Positions 34,459 through 46,350 of a stretch of DNA of 64,000 nt are shown here, piece by piece. Source of the DNA: Streptomyces griseoluteus (GTDB lineage: Bacteria; Actinomycetota; Actinomycetes; Streptomycetales; Streptomycetaceae); assembly GCA_000717735.1 (NCBI GenBank), contig JOBE01000043.1, forward strand, positions 1 through 64,000, given 5' to 3'. The notes under the pieces were generated by a model. It saw nothing but the letters and a program-made list of their open reading frames with translations. It was not told the DNA's origin and searched no databases. Within the stretch, counting starts at the first letter, position 1; each line of letters starts with the position of its first letter. Made by a program: the position numbers and the translations under genes.

Positions 34459-35220
34459 ATGCACGAGACCGACCGCGACATCCGCACCGTCGACGACGTC
34501 CTGAACCTGCTCGACGGCCTGTTCGCCCCGGGCGCCGACCGCTGGACCGACGGTGGCGCCGACTGGTGGGACGGGTTCTACGCCGACCGGGACAAGCCGG
34601 TGCCGTTCTTCGTCGCGAAGCCCGACGAGAACCTGGTGTCGTACGTCGAGCGGGGTCTGCTCCCGGCCGGCGGCCGGGCCCTCGACCTCGGGTGCGGGCC
34701 CGGGCGGAACTCCCTGTACCTCGCCTCGCTCGGGTACGACGTGGACGCCGTCGACCTCTCCCCGACCGCCATCGCCTGGGCCGGGGAACGGGCCGGGGAA
34801 GCGGGCGCAGGGAACATCCGGTTCACGTGCGGCGACGCCTTCAAGGGCGCGGCCCCGGACGGCCCGTACGACCTGATCTACGACTCCGGCTGCTTCCACC
34901 ACCTGCCTCCGCACCGCCGCGTCAGCTACCTCGCGCTCCTGGAACGCGTCCTCGCGCCCGGCGGGCACTTCGCGCTCACCGCGTTCGCGGCCGGCGAGGG
35001 CGGCATGGGGTCGGAGCTGCCGGACGCCGACTTCTACCGGAAGGGCCGCCTGGAGGGCGGCCTCGCGTACACCGAGGAGTCGCTGCGTACGATCTTCGCG
35101 GACGCCACGAACCCGAACGGCCTGACCGCGATCGACCTCCGCCGTATGCGCGACGAACCCGCAGACTCCCCCGCCTTCGGCGAGTCCTTCCTCTGGACGG
35201 CCCTCTTCCGCCGCGCGTGA
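34459..35220 (+). CDS. Class I SAM-dependent methyltransferase
   Basis: A 253-residue methyltransferase with motif I ALDLGCGPGRNSLYLASLG (around residue 75), the acidic loop DAVDLSPTAIAWA, and motif IV-like YDLIYDSGCFHHLPPH. This resembles thiopurine/tellurite-type and ubiquinone-type small-molecule methyltransferases. GGAGGGGAG precedes the ATG. It stands alone on the plus strand. The substrate is unknown. Confidence 0.85.
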   Translation: MHETDRDIRTVDDVLNLLDGLFAPGADRWTDGGADWWDGFYADRDKPVPFFVAKPDENLVSYVERGLLPAGGRALDLGCGPGRNSLYLASLGYDVDAVDLSPTAIAWAGERAGEAGAGNIRFTCGDAFKGAAPDGPYDLIYDSGCFHHLPPHRRVSYLALLERVLAPGGHFALTAFAAGEGGMGSELPDADFYRKGRLEGGLAYTEESLRTIFADATNPNGLTAIDLRRMRDEPADSPAFGESFLWTALFRRA

Positions 35221-35303
35221 CCCCACCGGGGGTGACCCCACCGCCGGTCACCCCGCCGGTAATTCACGAGCAGCACCGGGGCCGCGCCCCCTAACCTGCC
35301 CCC

Positions 35304-35627
35304 ATGGGACACGCCAAGACCTCATACGTCTGTCTGCCGTGCCGCGCCTCGTACAAGCAGCCGTACGACCGTGAGCGCGAGCGGAGGTGTCCGCGCTGCG
35401 CGCGCACCCTCATCCACGCAGGATCGGCCTTCGCACCGCCCCGCCGCCGGGACGTCTCCGGCTGGCGGGCGCTGTCGGTCGTCCTGAACGCCGGCATCCG
35501 CTTCCACAAGTCCTGCTGCGGCGGCCCGGGTTACCGTCCCCGCACCCTCTCCGAGGTGAAGTCCGGCCTGGCGCACGCCCGTCGCACCGGGGAGCCGATC
35601 GCGAAGGCGCTGGTCAGCTTCACCTGA
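35304..35627 (+). CDS. Conserved zinc-ribbon protein
   Basis: A 107-residue basic protein with VCLPCRASYKQ and RCPRCARTL forming a CxxC...CxxC zinc ribbon in the first 35 residues, and a conserved HKSCCGGPGYRPRTL segment. The family is widespread in Streptomyces and of unknown function. Some databases carry a misleading name for it. It is monocistronic and converges on the SRPBCC gene. Confidence 0.8.
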   Translation: MGHAKTSYVCLPCRASYKQPYDRERERRCPRCARTLIHAGSAFAPPRRRDVSGWRALSVVLNAGIRFHKSCCGGPGYRPRTLSEVKSGLAHARRTGEPIAKALVSFT

Positions 35628-35636
35628 GAGGCCTGA

Positions 35637-36107
35637 TCACATGGTCTTCAGGTGCTCCGCAAGCCGGTCGTACTGCTCCCGCACCCCCGCCTCCATGCCC
35701 GCGTCCAGCGCCTGGTCCCTGATCTCGTTCGAGGGCCAGAAGGACGTGCTGGTCAGGGCGGTTCCCCCGTCGGGGGTGGCGTCGAAGGTGAGGGTGACGC
35801 GGACCGGTTCGGCGTCCGGCATCTGCTCGAAGGTCTCCGTGTAGTCGAGGCGTTCCACCGGGACGACGTCCTCGTACGCGCCCGAGAAGACGATCTCCTG
35901 CCCGTCGGGTGCGGTCTGGCCCCAGCGCCACGCACCGCCCACCCGCAGGTCGATGTCGACGACCGTCGTGGTCAGCCCGGACGTCCCGTACCACTCCCGC
36001 ACGTGCTCGGGGACCGTCCAGGCCTCCCAGACGCGGGCCGGTGGGGCGTCGAAGGTGCGGGTGACGACCAGCTCACGGTCGGCCGGTGTGGTGAGGAGGG
36101 TGACCAT
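35637..36107 (-). CDS. SRPBCC/AHSA1-domain protein
   Basis: A 156-residue START-like protein of the AHSA1 (Aha1-like) group: ELVVTRTFDAPPARVWEAWT at the start, GGAWRW in the central strand, and a long C-terminal helix (VREQYDRLAEHLKTM). Such proteins bind hydrophobic ligands. The ligand is not predictable. No ArsR partner gene lies next to it, although these are often paired. Confidence 0.85.
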   Translation of the reverse strand: MVTLLTTPADRELVVTRTFDAPPARVWEAWTVPEHVREWYGTSGLTTTVVDIDLRVGGAWRWGQTAPDGQEIVFSGAYEDVVPVERLDYTETFEQMPDAEPVRVTLTFDATPDGGTALTSTSFWPSNEIRDQALDAGMEAGVREQYDRLAEHLKTM

Positions 36108-36154
36108 GGTCCGTTCCCTTCACGAAGGGGCACTTCCAGGATCCGTTAAACGCC

Positions 36155-36190
36155 CGAGGGCGGCACCCCCTGGTGGGGGTGCCGCCCTCG
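36155..36190. terminator. Strong bidirectional hairpin terminator
   Basis: A 16-bp perfect stem (36155-36170 and 36175-36190) with TGGT loop, followed on the plus strand by TTCTT. It lies downstream of groEL2 (minus direction). Confidence 0.85.
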
Positions 36191-36254
36191 TTCTTCGCGT
36201 TCGGCTCGCGCGTTCAGCTCACGCGTCCGGCGATGAACCACCGATCCCGGAGGA

Positions 36255-38833
<2,579 letters not shown>

Positions 38834-38873
38834 GAATTGCCCCCTCCGCTTATTGACGCGGAAGGGGCAATTC
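38834..38873 (-). terminator. Terminator of the thrC/sulfur-carrier unit
   Basis: A 16-bp stem with a single mismatch (38834-38849 and 38858-38873) and an 8-nt AT-rich loop, about 35 bp after the sulfur-carrier stop codon in the minus direction. Confidence 0.8.
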
Positions 38874-38908
38874 GAGAGTTTCGAGAAAGATGGGGCAGCT
38901 GATAAGAC

Positions 38909-39187
38909 TCAGCAGCCTCCGGCGACCGCCGGGATGATCGAGACGCCGGCGCCGGCCGGGGTGGCCGTCTCCAGGCCCTGTTCAAAGCGCACGTCGTCGT
39001 CGTTCACGTAGACGTTGACGAAGCGGCGCAGCTTGCCCTGGTCGTCGAGGACGCGGGCGGCGATGCCCGTGTGGTTCTTCTCCAGGTCCGCGATGACCTC
39101 GGCGAGGGTCGCGCCCTCGGCCTGGACCTCGGACTTCCCGCCCGTGTAGGTGCGGAGGATGGTGGGGATTCGGACGTTCACGGCCAT
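38909..39187 (-). CDS. MoaD/ThiS-family ubiquitin-like sulfur carrier ending in GGC
   Basis: A 92-residue beta-grasp protein (MAVNVRIPTILRTYTGG at the start, RFVNVYVNDDDVRF in the middle) that ends AVAGGC. A diglycine tail is the site of thiocarboxylation in MoaD, ThiS and CysO. Here an extra Cys follows it, so a peptidase would have to expose GG, as for the QbsE and Mec-dependent carriers. It is 40 bp downstream of thrC and ends at a hairpin terminator, so it is probably co-transcribed. A CysO-like role in cysteine synthesis is likely by similarity. Confidence 0.85.
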   Translation of the reverse strand: MAVNVRIPTILRTYTGGKSEVQAEGATLAEVIADLEKNHTGIAARVLDDQGKLRRFVNVYVNDDDVRFEQGLETATPAGAGVSIIPAVAGGC

Positions 39188-39227
39188 GTCTTCGTAACCT
39201 TTCGGAGAGCCGGGAGAGCGGGTCGGC

Positions 39228-40514
39228 TCAGAGGGCCAGGCCGGCGTCGCGGAACGCGTCCAGGCTCGGGCGGATGGTGACGGTCGCCTGAGAGGTGTCG
39301 GCCACCGCGTCCAGGGTCTTGAGTCCGTCGCCGGTGTTGAGGACGACGGTGGTGAGGTCCGGGTCGATGAGACCGGCCTCGACGAGCTTCTTCGTGACGC
39401 CGACGGTCACGCCGCCCGCGGTCTCGGCGAAGATGCCCTCGGTCTGCGCGAGCAGCCTGATGGCGTCGACGACCTGCTCGTCGTTCACGTCCTCCACGGC
39501 GCCGCCGGTGCGGCGGGCGATGTCGAGGACGTAGGGGCCGTCGGCCGGGTTGCCGATCGCCAGCGACTTGGCGATGGTGTTCGGCTTCTGGGGCCGGACG
39601 ACGTCGTGGCCGGCCTTGAAGGCCACCGACACCGGGGAGCAGCCCTCGGCCTGGGCGCCGAAGATCTTGTACGGCTTGTCCTCGACGAGGCCCAGCTTGA
39701 TGAGCTCCTGCAGACCCTTGTCGATCTTCGTGAGCTGCGAGCCGGACGCGATCGGGATGACGAGCTGGTCGGGGATGACCCAGCCGAGCTGCTCGCAGAT
39801 CTCGTACGCCAGCGTCTTGGAGCCCTCGCCGTAGTACGGGCGGAGGTTGACGTTGACGAAGCCCCAGCCCTCGCCGAGCGGGTCGCCGATGAGCTCCGAG
39901 CAGAAGCGGTTGACGTCGTCGTAGTTGCCCTCGATGGCGACGAGGTCACCGCCGTAGACCCCGGCCATGACGACCTTGCCCTGCTCCAGGTCGTGCGGGA
40001 TGAACACGCAGGAGCGGAAGCCGGCGCGGGCGGCGGCGGCGCCGACGGCGCCGGCCAGGTTGCCGGTGGAGGAGCAGGAGAGGGTGGTGAAGCCGAAGGC
40101 GCGGGCGGCCTCGATGGCCTGGGCGACGACCCGGTCCTTGAAGGAGTGGGTCGGGTTGCCGGAGTCGTCCTTGACGAAGAGCTTGCCGGGGGCGACGCCG
40201 ATCTCGCGGGCGAGGTTGTCGGCCTGGACGAGCTTGGTCCAGCCCGGGTTCAGGTTCGGCTTGTCCGCGACGTCGGCGGGTACGGGCAGCAGGGGGGCGT
40301 AGCGCCAGATGTTGGCGGGGCCGGCCTCGATCTGCTTGCGCAGCGCCTCGGGGTCACCGGTGGGGAGGTCGTACGCGACTTCGAGCGGTCCGAAACAGAG
40401 TTCGCAGGCGAAGATCGGGCCGAGTGCGAAGACTTCACCGCATTCGCGACACGAAAGCCCGGAAGCGGGACCGAGGTCGACGGTGGTGGCGGGGGTAGCG
40501 GTCTGTACAGCCAT
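39228..40514 (-). CDS. thrC: Threonine synthase
   Basis: A PLP enzyme converting O-phosphohomoserine to threonine. The 428-residue protein has N-terminal CRECGEVF...CELCFGPLE (a zinc-ribbon-like lead of the plant/actinobacterial type), PLP lysine in PTHSFKDRV, CSSTGNLAGAV, and NTGDGLKTL (phosphate loop). Length is normal. The ATG at 40514 is chosen over upstream in-frame ATGs since those fall in the leader hairpin region. The leader contains a perfect 9-bp hairpin (40545-40565). Confidence 0.95.
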   Translation of the reverse strand: MAVQTATPATTVDLGPASGLSCRECGEVFALGPIFACELCFGPLEVAYDLPTGDPEALRKQIEAGPANIWRYAPLLPVPADVADKPNLNPGWTKLVQADNLAREIGVAPGKLFVKDDSGNPTHSFKDRVVAQAIEAARAFGFTTLSCSSTGNLAGAVGAAAARAGFRSCVFIPHDLEQGKVVMAGVYGGDLVAIEGNYDDVNRFCSELIGDPLGEGWGFVNVNLRPYYGEGSKTLAYEICEQLGWVIPDQLVIPIASGSQLTKIDKGLQELIKLGLVEDKPYKIFGAQAEGCSPVSVAFKAGHDVVRPQKPNTIAKSLAIGNPADGPYVLDIARRTGGAVEDVNDEQVVDAIRLLAQTEGIFAETAGGVTVGVTKKLVEAGLIDPDLTTVVLNTGDGLKTLDAVADTSQATVTIRPSLDAFRDAGLAL

Positions 40515-40544
40515 GGAGGCGAGGCCCTTTCTCCTCATCTTTCC

Positions 40545-40565
40545 CATGACGAATTTTTCGTCATG
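40545..40565 (-). promoter_or_regulatory. Leader hairpin upstream of thrC
   Basis: CATGACGAA-TTT-TTCGTCATG is a perfect palindromic hairpin 31 nt upstream of the thrC start. It could be an operator or RNA structure; no known riboswitch is recognised. The rest of the 40566-40838 gap to gpgS shows no gene. Confidence 0.5.
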
Positions 40566-40838
40566 AGACGGATTTGGCACCTTCCCTAGTCGGGGGCCTC
40601 GCTGGAGGACGAGACAAACCGACTGGAGGGTTGCCGGGGCTTCAACGGGCCGTTTCCCTCTGCCCCTCTGGATGAGCGGTATTCGATTGTGAAGCGGGGT
40701 GAAGTTCCTTGCGGGCTTCGTTCCTGCGCTCCGACGCGGTCGGCACCCCGACGTGCATCGGGGATCCGCGTTGTTCAAGACTGTAACCGAAGGCCCGGAC
40801 CCTTGGACCGGCCGTCCGAACCGCGAGATGGAGATCAC

Positions 40839-41780
40839 GTGCTGGAAGAGGTGGAGCGCTGGCTGGCCCGGCGGTCCTGGTCCGTGGCGGACCGGCCGCT
40901 GGAGCGGATCCTCGCCGCCAAGCGTTCGACGCGCGTCAGCGTGGTGCTGCCGGCGCTGAACGAGGAGGCGACGGTCGGGGACATCGTCGCCGTGATCCGG
41001 CGTGAGCTGATGAGCGAGTCGGTGCCGCTCGTGGACGAGCTGGTGGTGATCGACTCGGGCTCCACGGACCGTACGGCGGAGGTGGCGGCGGCGGCCGGGG
41101 CGCGGGTGGTCGCGCGGGACGCGATCCTGCCCCGTATACCGGCGGTGCCCGGCAAGGGCGAGGTCCTGTGGCGGTCGCTGATGGTGACGAGCGGGGACGT
41201 CGTCTGCTTCGTGGACGCGGACCTGCGGGACTTCTCTGCGGACTTCGTGACGGGGATCGTGGGCCCGCTGCTCACGGACCCGGACGTCGACTTCGTGAAG
41301 GCGATGTACGACCGCCCGTTCGGGGACACCCCTGGTCAGGGGGGCCGGGTGACGGAGCTGGTGGCGCGCCCGCTGCTCAATCTGCACTGGCCGCAGCTGG
41401 CCGGTTTCGTGCAGCCGCTGGGCGGCGAGTACGCGGCGCGGCGCTCGCTGCTCGAACGGCTGCCGTTCCCCGTCGGTTACGGAGTGGAGCTGGGGCTGCT
41501 CGTGGACGCCCTGCACACGGTGGGGCTGGACGCTCTCGCGCAGGTGGACGTGGGGGTGCGCAAGCACCGGCACCAGGACGGGCAGGCGCTGGGCCGGATG
41601 GCGGCGGCGATCTACCGGACGGCGCAGCTGCGGCTGTCGCGGGGGCATCTGGTGCGGCCCCGGCTGACGCAGTTCGAGCGGGGAGAGGCGGGGTTCACGC
41701 CCCGGACGTACGCGGTGGACACGGAGGAGCGGCCGCCGATGGCCGAGATCACGGAGTACGCGCGCCGCCGCGTGGCGTAG
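40839..41780 (+). CDS. gpgS: Glucosyl-3-phosphoglycerate synthase
   Basis: A GT81 glycosyltransferase making glucosyl-3-phosphoglycerate, precursor of methylglucose lipopolysaccharides or glucosylglycerate. The 313-residue GT-A protein has VSVVLPALNEEATVGDIV, VIDSGSTDRT, the donor loop PGKGEVLWRSL, metal motif FVDADLRDF and LVARPLLNLHWPQLAGFVQP, visible as NLHWPQLAGFVQPLGGEYA. The GTG at 40839 matches the family N-terminus. The 3' end of the gene (CGCGTGGCGTAG) is duplicated three more times downstream. Divergent from thrC. Confidence 0.92.
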   Translation: MLEEVERWLARRSWSVADRPLERILAAKRSTRVSVVLPALNEEATVGDIVAVIRRELMSESVPLVDELVVIDSGSTDRTAEVAAAAGARVVARDAILPRIPAVPGKGEVLWRSLMVTSGDVVCFVDADLRDFSADFVTGIVGPLLTDPDVDFVKAMYDRPFGDTPGQGGRVTELVARPLLNLHWPQLAGFVQPLGGEYAARRSLLERLPFPVGYGVELGLLVDALHTVGLDALAQVDVGVRKHRHQDGQALGRMAAAIYRTAQLRLSRGHLVRPRLTQFERGEAGFTPRTYAVDTEERPPMAEITEYARRRVA

Positions 41781-41896
41781 GCGCGGGGGACGCGGAGGAC
41801 GGACGTGACCGCGTGGCGTAGGCGCGGGGGACGCGGAGGACGGACGTGACCGCGTGGCGTAGCGCTCAGGGAGGACGGCGTCACCGCGTGGCGTAA
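41769..41896 (+). repeat. 41-bp tandem repeat duplicating the gpgS stop-codon region
   Basis: Two identical 41-bp units (41769-41809 and 41810-41850) begin with CGCGTGGCGTAG, the last codons and stop of gpgS. A third, diverged unit begins at 41851 and a fourth partial copy of the 12-mer at 41885. The repeats fill most of the gap to the next gene. Confidence 0.92.
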
Positions 41897-41934
41897 CGCC
41901 CGATGATGATCCGTTTTGCCTACATTACCCTTTT

Positions 41935-43734
<1,800 letters not shown>

Positions 43735-43792
43735 CGGCAGAACCGACCCGGCCCGGTCCCGGACTTAGGCGCTCACGGACCGTGGCCGAATC

Positions 43793-43836
43793 AGCCCGTC
43801 TCGTATACGTACGTTTGAGCGTTTACGGGACGGGCT
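43793..43836 (+). promoter_or_regulatory. Inverted repeat upstream of otsA
   Basis: AGCCCGTC (43793-43800) and GACGGGCT (43829-43836) flank a 28-nt AT-richer centre with GTATACGTAC. It ends 11 bp before the otsA ATG. It could be a terminator for the surface-protein gene or an operator for otsA. Confidence 0.45.
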
Positions 43837-43847
43837 AGGTTCGCCAC

Positions 43848-45209
43848 ATGGCTACTGTGCTGGTCGCATCAAACCGGGGCCCTGTCTCGTACGTGCTCGG
43901 CGAGGACGGTTCGCTCGCCGCGCGCAGAGGCGGCGGCGGCCTGGTCTCGGGCCTGAGCGCCGTGTCCTCGCAGGAGAGCGTGTGGGTGTGCGCGGCGCTG
44001 GGCGAGGGCGATCGGGAGGCGGTCAGACGCGGGGTGGGCGAGCCGGGCGTCCGCATGCTGGACATCGCCCCGGACGTGTACGCGGACGCGTACAACGGCA
44101 TCGCGAACTCGGTGCTGTGGTTCCTCCACCACCACCTGTACGACATCCCCCGCGAGCCGGTCTTCGACGCGGAGTTCCGCCGCCGCTGGGAGTCGTACCG
44201 CAGCTACAACCACGCGTTCGCCGAGGCGCTGGCTGCGGAGGCGGCTGAGGGCGCGGCGGTCCTGGTCCAGGACTACCACCTGGCCCTGGTCCCGGGCCGG
44301 CTCCGCGACCTCCGCCCCGACCTGCGGATCTCGCACTTCACGCACACCCCGTGGGCGTCGCCCGAGTACCTCGGCATGCTCCCCGACGACATCCGCGAGG
44401 AACTGCTGCGGGGCATGCTCGGCGCGGACGAGCTGGGCTTCCACACGCGCAGATGGGCGTCGTCCTTCACGGAATGCGTGGGCGCGTCCGGCCTCGGAGG
44501 CACACGGGTCGCGGTGTACCCCCTGGGCGTGGACGGCGACGACCTGCGAGCCCTCGCGTACCGCCCGGAGGTGGACGAACGACTGGCGGGGCTCCGCCAC
44601 GAGATCGGCGACCGCAGAACGATCGTGCGAGTCGACCGCACGGAACTGTCGAAGAACATCCTCCGCGGCCTGCAGGCCTACCGCGAACTCCTGACGACCC
44701 ACCCCGAATGGCGCGACCGGGTGGTCCACCTGGCGTCCGCGTACCCCTCACGCCAGGACCTGGAGTCGTACCGCGCGTACACGGCCGCGGTGACGGCCCT
44801 GGCGGACGAGATCAACACGGAGTTCGGCACGGCCGACTGGCAACCGGTCATCGTCTCGGTCCAGGACGACTTCCCCCGCTCCCTGGCCGCCTACCGCCTC
44901 GCGGACGTGGCGCTGGTGAACCCGGTGCGCGACGGCATGAACCTGGTCGCGAAGGAGATACCGGTGGTCTCGGAGGCGGGCTGCGCACTGGTCCTGTCGA
45001 CGGGCGCCGGCGCGTACGAGGAGCTGAAGGAGGACGCCCTGACGGTGAACCCCTTCGACGTCTCCCAGACGGCGGAGGCCCTCCACAGGGCCCTCTCGAT
45101 GCCCCCGGCCGAACGCACGGACCGCACGAAACGCCTCACGGCAGCGGCCACGGCCCTCCCCCCGCAACGCTGGTTCCTGAACCAGCTGGAGTCGCTGCGG
45201 AAGCCCTGA
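43848..45209 (+). CDS. otsA: Trehalose-6-phosphate synthase (GT20)
   Basis: Makes trehalose-6-phosphate from a nucleotide-glucose and glucose-6-phosphate. The 453-residue GT-B protein has VASNRGPVSY (N-terminal glycine loop), the LVQDYHLALVPGRLR motif, SHFTHTPWASPEYL, ELGFHTRRW, and the donor-site segment NPVRDGMNLVAKE. Length is typical. The matching phosphatase otsB lies 10.5 kb downstream; the two are separated by accessory genes including the lasso cluster, which suggests insertion into an ancestrally tighter arrangement. Confidence 0.93.
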   Translation: MATVLVASNRGPVSYVLGEDGSLAARRGGGGLVSGLSAVSSQESVWVCAALGEGDREAVRRGVGEPGVRMLDIAPDVYADAYNGIANSVLWFLHHHLYDIPREPVFDAEFRRRWESYRSYNHAFAEALAAEAAEGAAVLVQDYHLALVPGRLRDLRPDLRISHFTHTPWASPEYLGMLPDDIREELLRGMLGADELGFHTRRWASSFTECVGASGLGGTRVAVYPLGVDGDDLRALAYRPEVDERLAGLRHEIGDRRTIVRVDRTELSKNILRGLQAYRELLTTHPEWRDRVVHLASAYPSRQDLESYRAYTAAVTALADEINTEFGTADWQPVIVSVQDDFPRSLAAYRLADVALVNPVRDGMNLVAKEIPVVSEAGCALVLSTGAGAYEELKEDALTVNPFDVSQTAEALHRALSMPPAERTDRTKRLTAAATALPPQRWFLNQLESLRKP

Positions 45210-45215
45210 CCCCCC

Positions 45216-45797
45216 CTACTCCCGAACGGGATCGACGAGGGCGCGCACGGCGGACGGTCCGGTGAACTCACCGGCGAGGACGTCCATCACAAGTTCGTCG
45301 CACACCTCGCCCAGCCAGTAGCCCGCCTCGCGCAGGGTGCCGGCGATCCGGAAACCCGCCTTCTCGTACGCCTTGACGCCGCCCACGTTCGGCGCCAAGA
45401 CCTTCAGCCAGACCATCCGCACATTGACGACGTGGAACGCGTAGTCGAGAACGAGGCGGGTGGCCGCGCTCCCGAGACCATGCCCACGAGCCTCCGGGGC
45501 GAGCATGACGACGTACTCGGCGGTCCGTACCTGATGGTCGGGAAGGAGCGTCGCGACCCCGACGGGGACGGGTTCGGCACCGCCTACGTCGTAGAGGGTG
45601 AAGCGGATGTTCTCACCACGCAGCTGGTGAGCCATGCCCTCGGTACGTGCCACCAGGGATTCGGGACTCTGACGCCCGTACCCCACGAGTAGGGCCGGGT
45701 CTTGCTCCCACTGCCAGTAGGTCTCGACGAGGTCGGGCCGGAAGGGGCCGAGGCCGCAGGTGTCGTCCTTGATCCACAGAATCGGGTCAGCGGTCAC
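45216..45797 (-). CDS. albT: GNAT acetyltransferase of the albusnodin-type lasso cluster
   Basis: A 193-residue GNAT protein with AEYVVMLAPEARGHGLGSAAT (acetyl-CoA loop RGHGLG), WLKVLAPNVGGVKAYEKAGF and typical beta-bulge. The GTG start overlaps the lasso B gene by 11 bp, so it is the last gene of the operon A-C-B-T. The albusnodin family is known to need a dedicated acetyltransferase that acetylates a lysine of the precursor. The precursor here has one Lys (position 10) in its core. Hence the role is lysine acetylation of the lasso precursor, by established family knowledge plus context. Confidence 0.85.
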   Translation of the reverse strand: MTADPILWIKDDTCGLGPFRPDLVETYWQWEQDPALLVGYGRQSPESLVARTEGMAHQLRGENIRFTLYDVGGAEPVPVGVATLLPDHQVRTAEYVVMLAPEARGHGLGSAATRLVLDYAFHVVNVRMVWLKVLAPNVGGVKAYEKAGFRIAGTLREAGYWLGEVCDELVMDVLAGEFTGPSAVRALVDPVRE

Positions 45798-46350
45798 GAC
45801 GGTCTCCGATCACGAGAACGGGGGTGTAGGCACGGGTCGATTCGGGCTCGGCCACGAGCATGCCGTCCTCAGTCTGGACCCACGCGTGCAGGCGAACGGG
45901 GTCTGGCGCGACGCCGTGGCACCAGGTGACGGACAGACCCCGTGCGGCGAGGAGCATTACGGCTGCGGCTGACTCCTCCAGACAGGCCGTGCGACCGGGT
46001 GACAGCCAGGCGGCGTGGCGTACGGCGAGCACGGCGGATCCGGCCTGCTCGGGGGTGGCGGGACGACGACATGCCCACGCGGCGGCGCGGATCACCCTCG
46101 TCACACGGTGCATCGCGGCCGCCCTGCCTCCCACCCTCTTGATCGCGAAGACAGCCACCAGGGCGGCGACGGCCGCGAGACTCCACACCCCACGGGGCCG
46201 CTCGATTCCAGCGGGGTGCTCGGCACTGCCCCAGCTGGCGGCCGGCGCGACGACGGGCGTCGGACTCCGCCCCGGGACCTGGCAGCGGACGCGGCCCGTG
46301 CGGTAGTCGACGATGACCCGGACGTGCCCGAAGTCCACCGACCTCTTCAT
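45787..46350 (-). CDS. albB: Lasso peptide B protein (transglutaminase-like leader peptidase)
   Basis: A 187-residue McjB-C-type cysteine protease that removes the leader peptide. The catalytic Cys is in GRTACLEESAAAVMLL and the His in DPVRLHAWVQTEDG, with the Asp a few residues later. A hydrophobic segment (WSLAAVAALVAVFAI) lies near residues 57-71. The first about 30 residues (VDFGHVRVIVDYRTGRVR) look like beta-strands of a shortened PqqD-like recognition element. No separate B1 gene is present. The ATG overlaps the C-gene stop by 4 bp and the end overlaps albT by 11 bp. Confidence 0.88.
   Translation of the reverse strand: MKRSVDFGHVRVIVDYRTGRVRCQVPGRSPTPVVAPAASWGSAEHPAGIERPRGVWSLAAVAALVAVFAIKRVGGRAAAMHRVTRVIRAAAWACRRPATPEQAGSAVLAVRHAAWLSPGRTACLEESAAAVMLLAARGLSVTWCHGVAPDPVRLHAWVQTEDGMLVAEPESTRAYTPVLVIGDRRDR

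Noticed and set aside
41769..41896. Tandem repeats as a CRISPR array
   Set aside because: Repeats are contiguous without unique spacers and no cas genes are present. They are simple tandem duplications.
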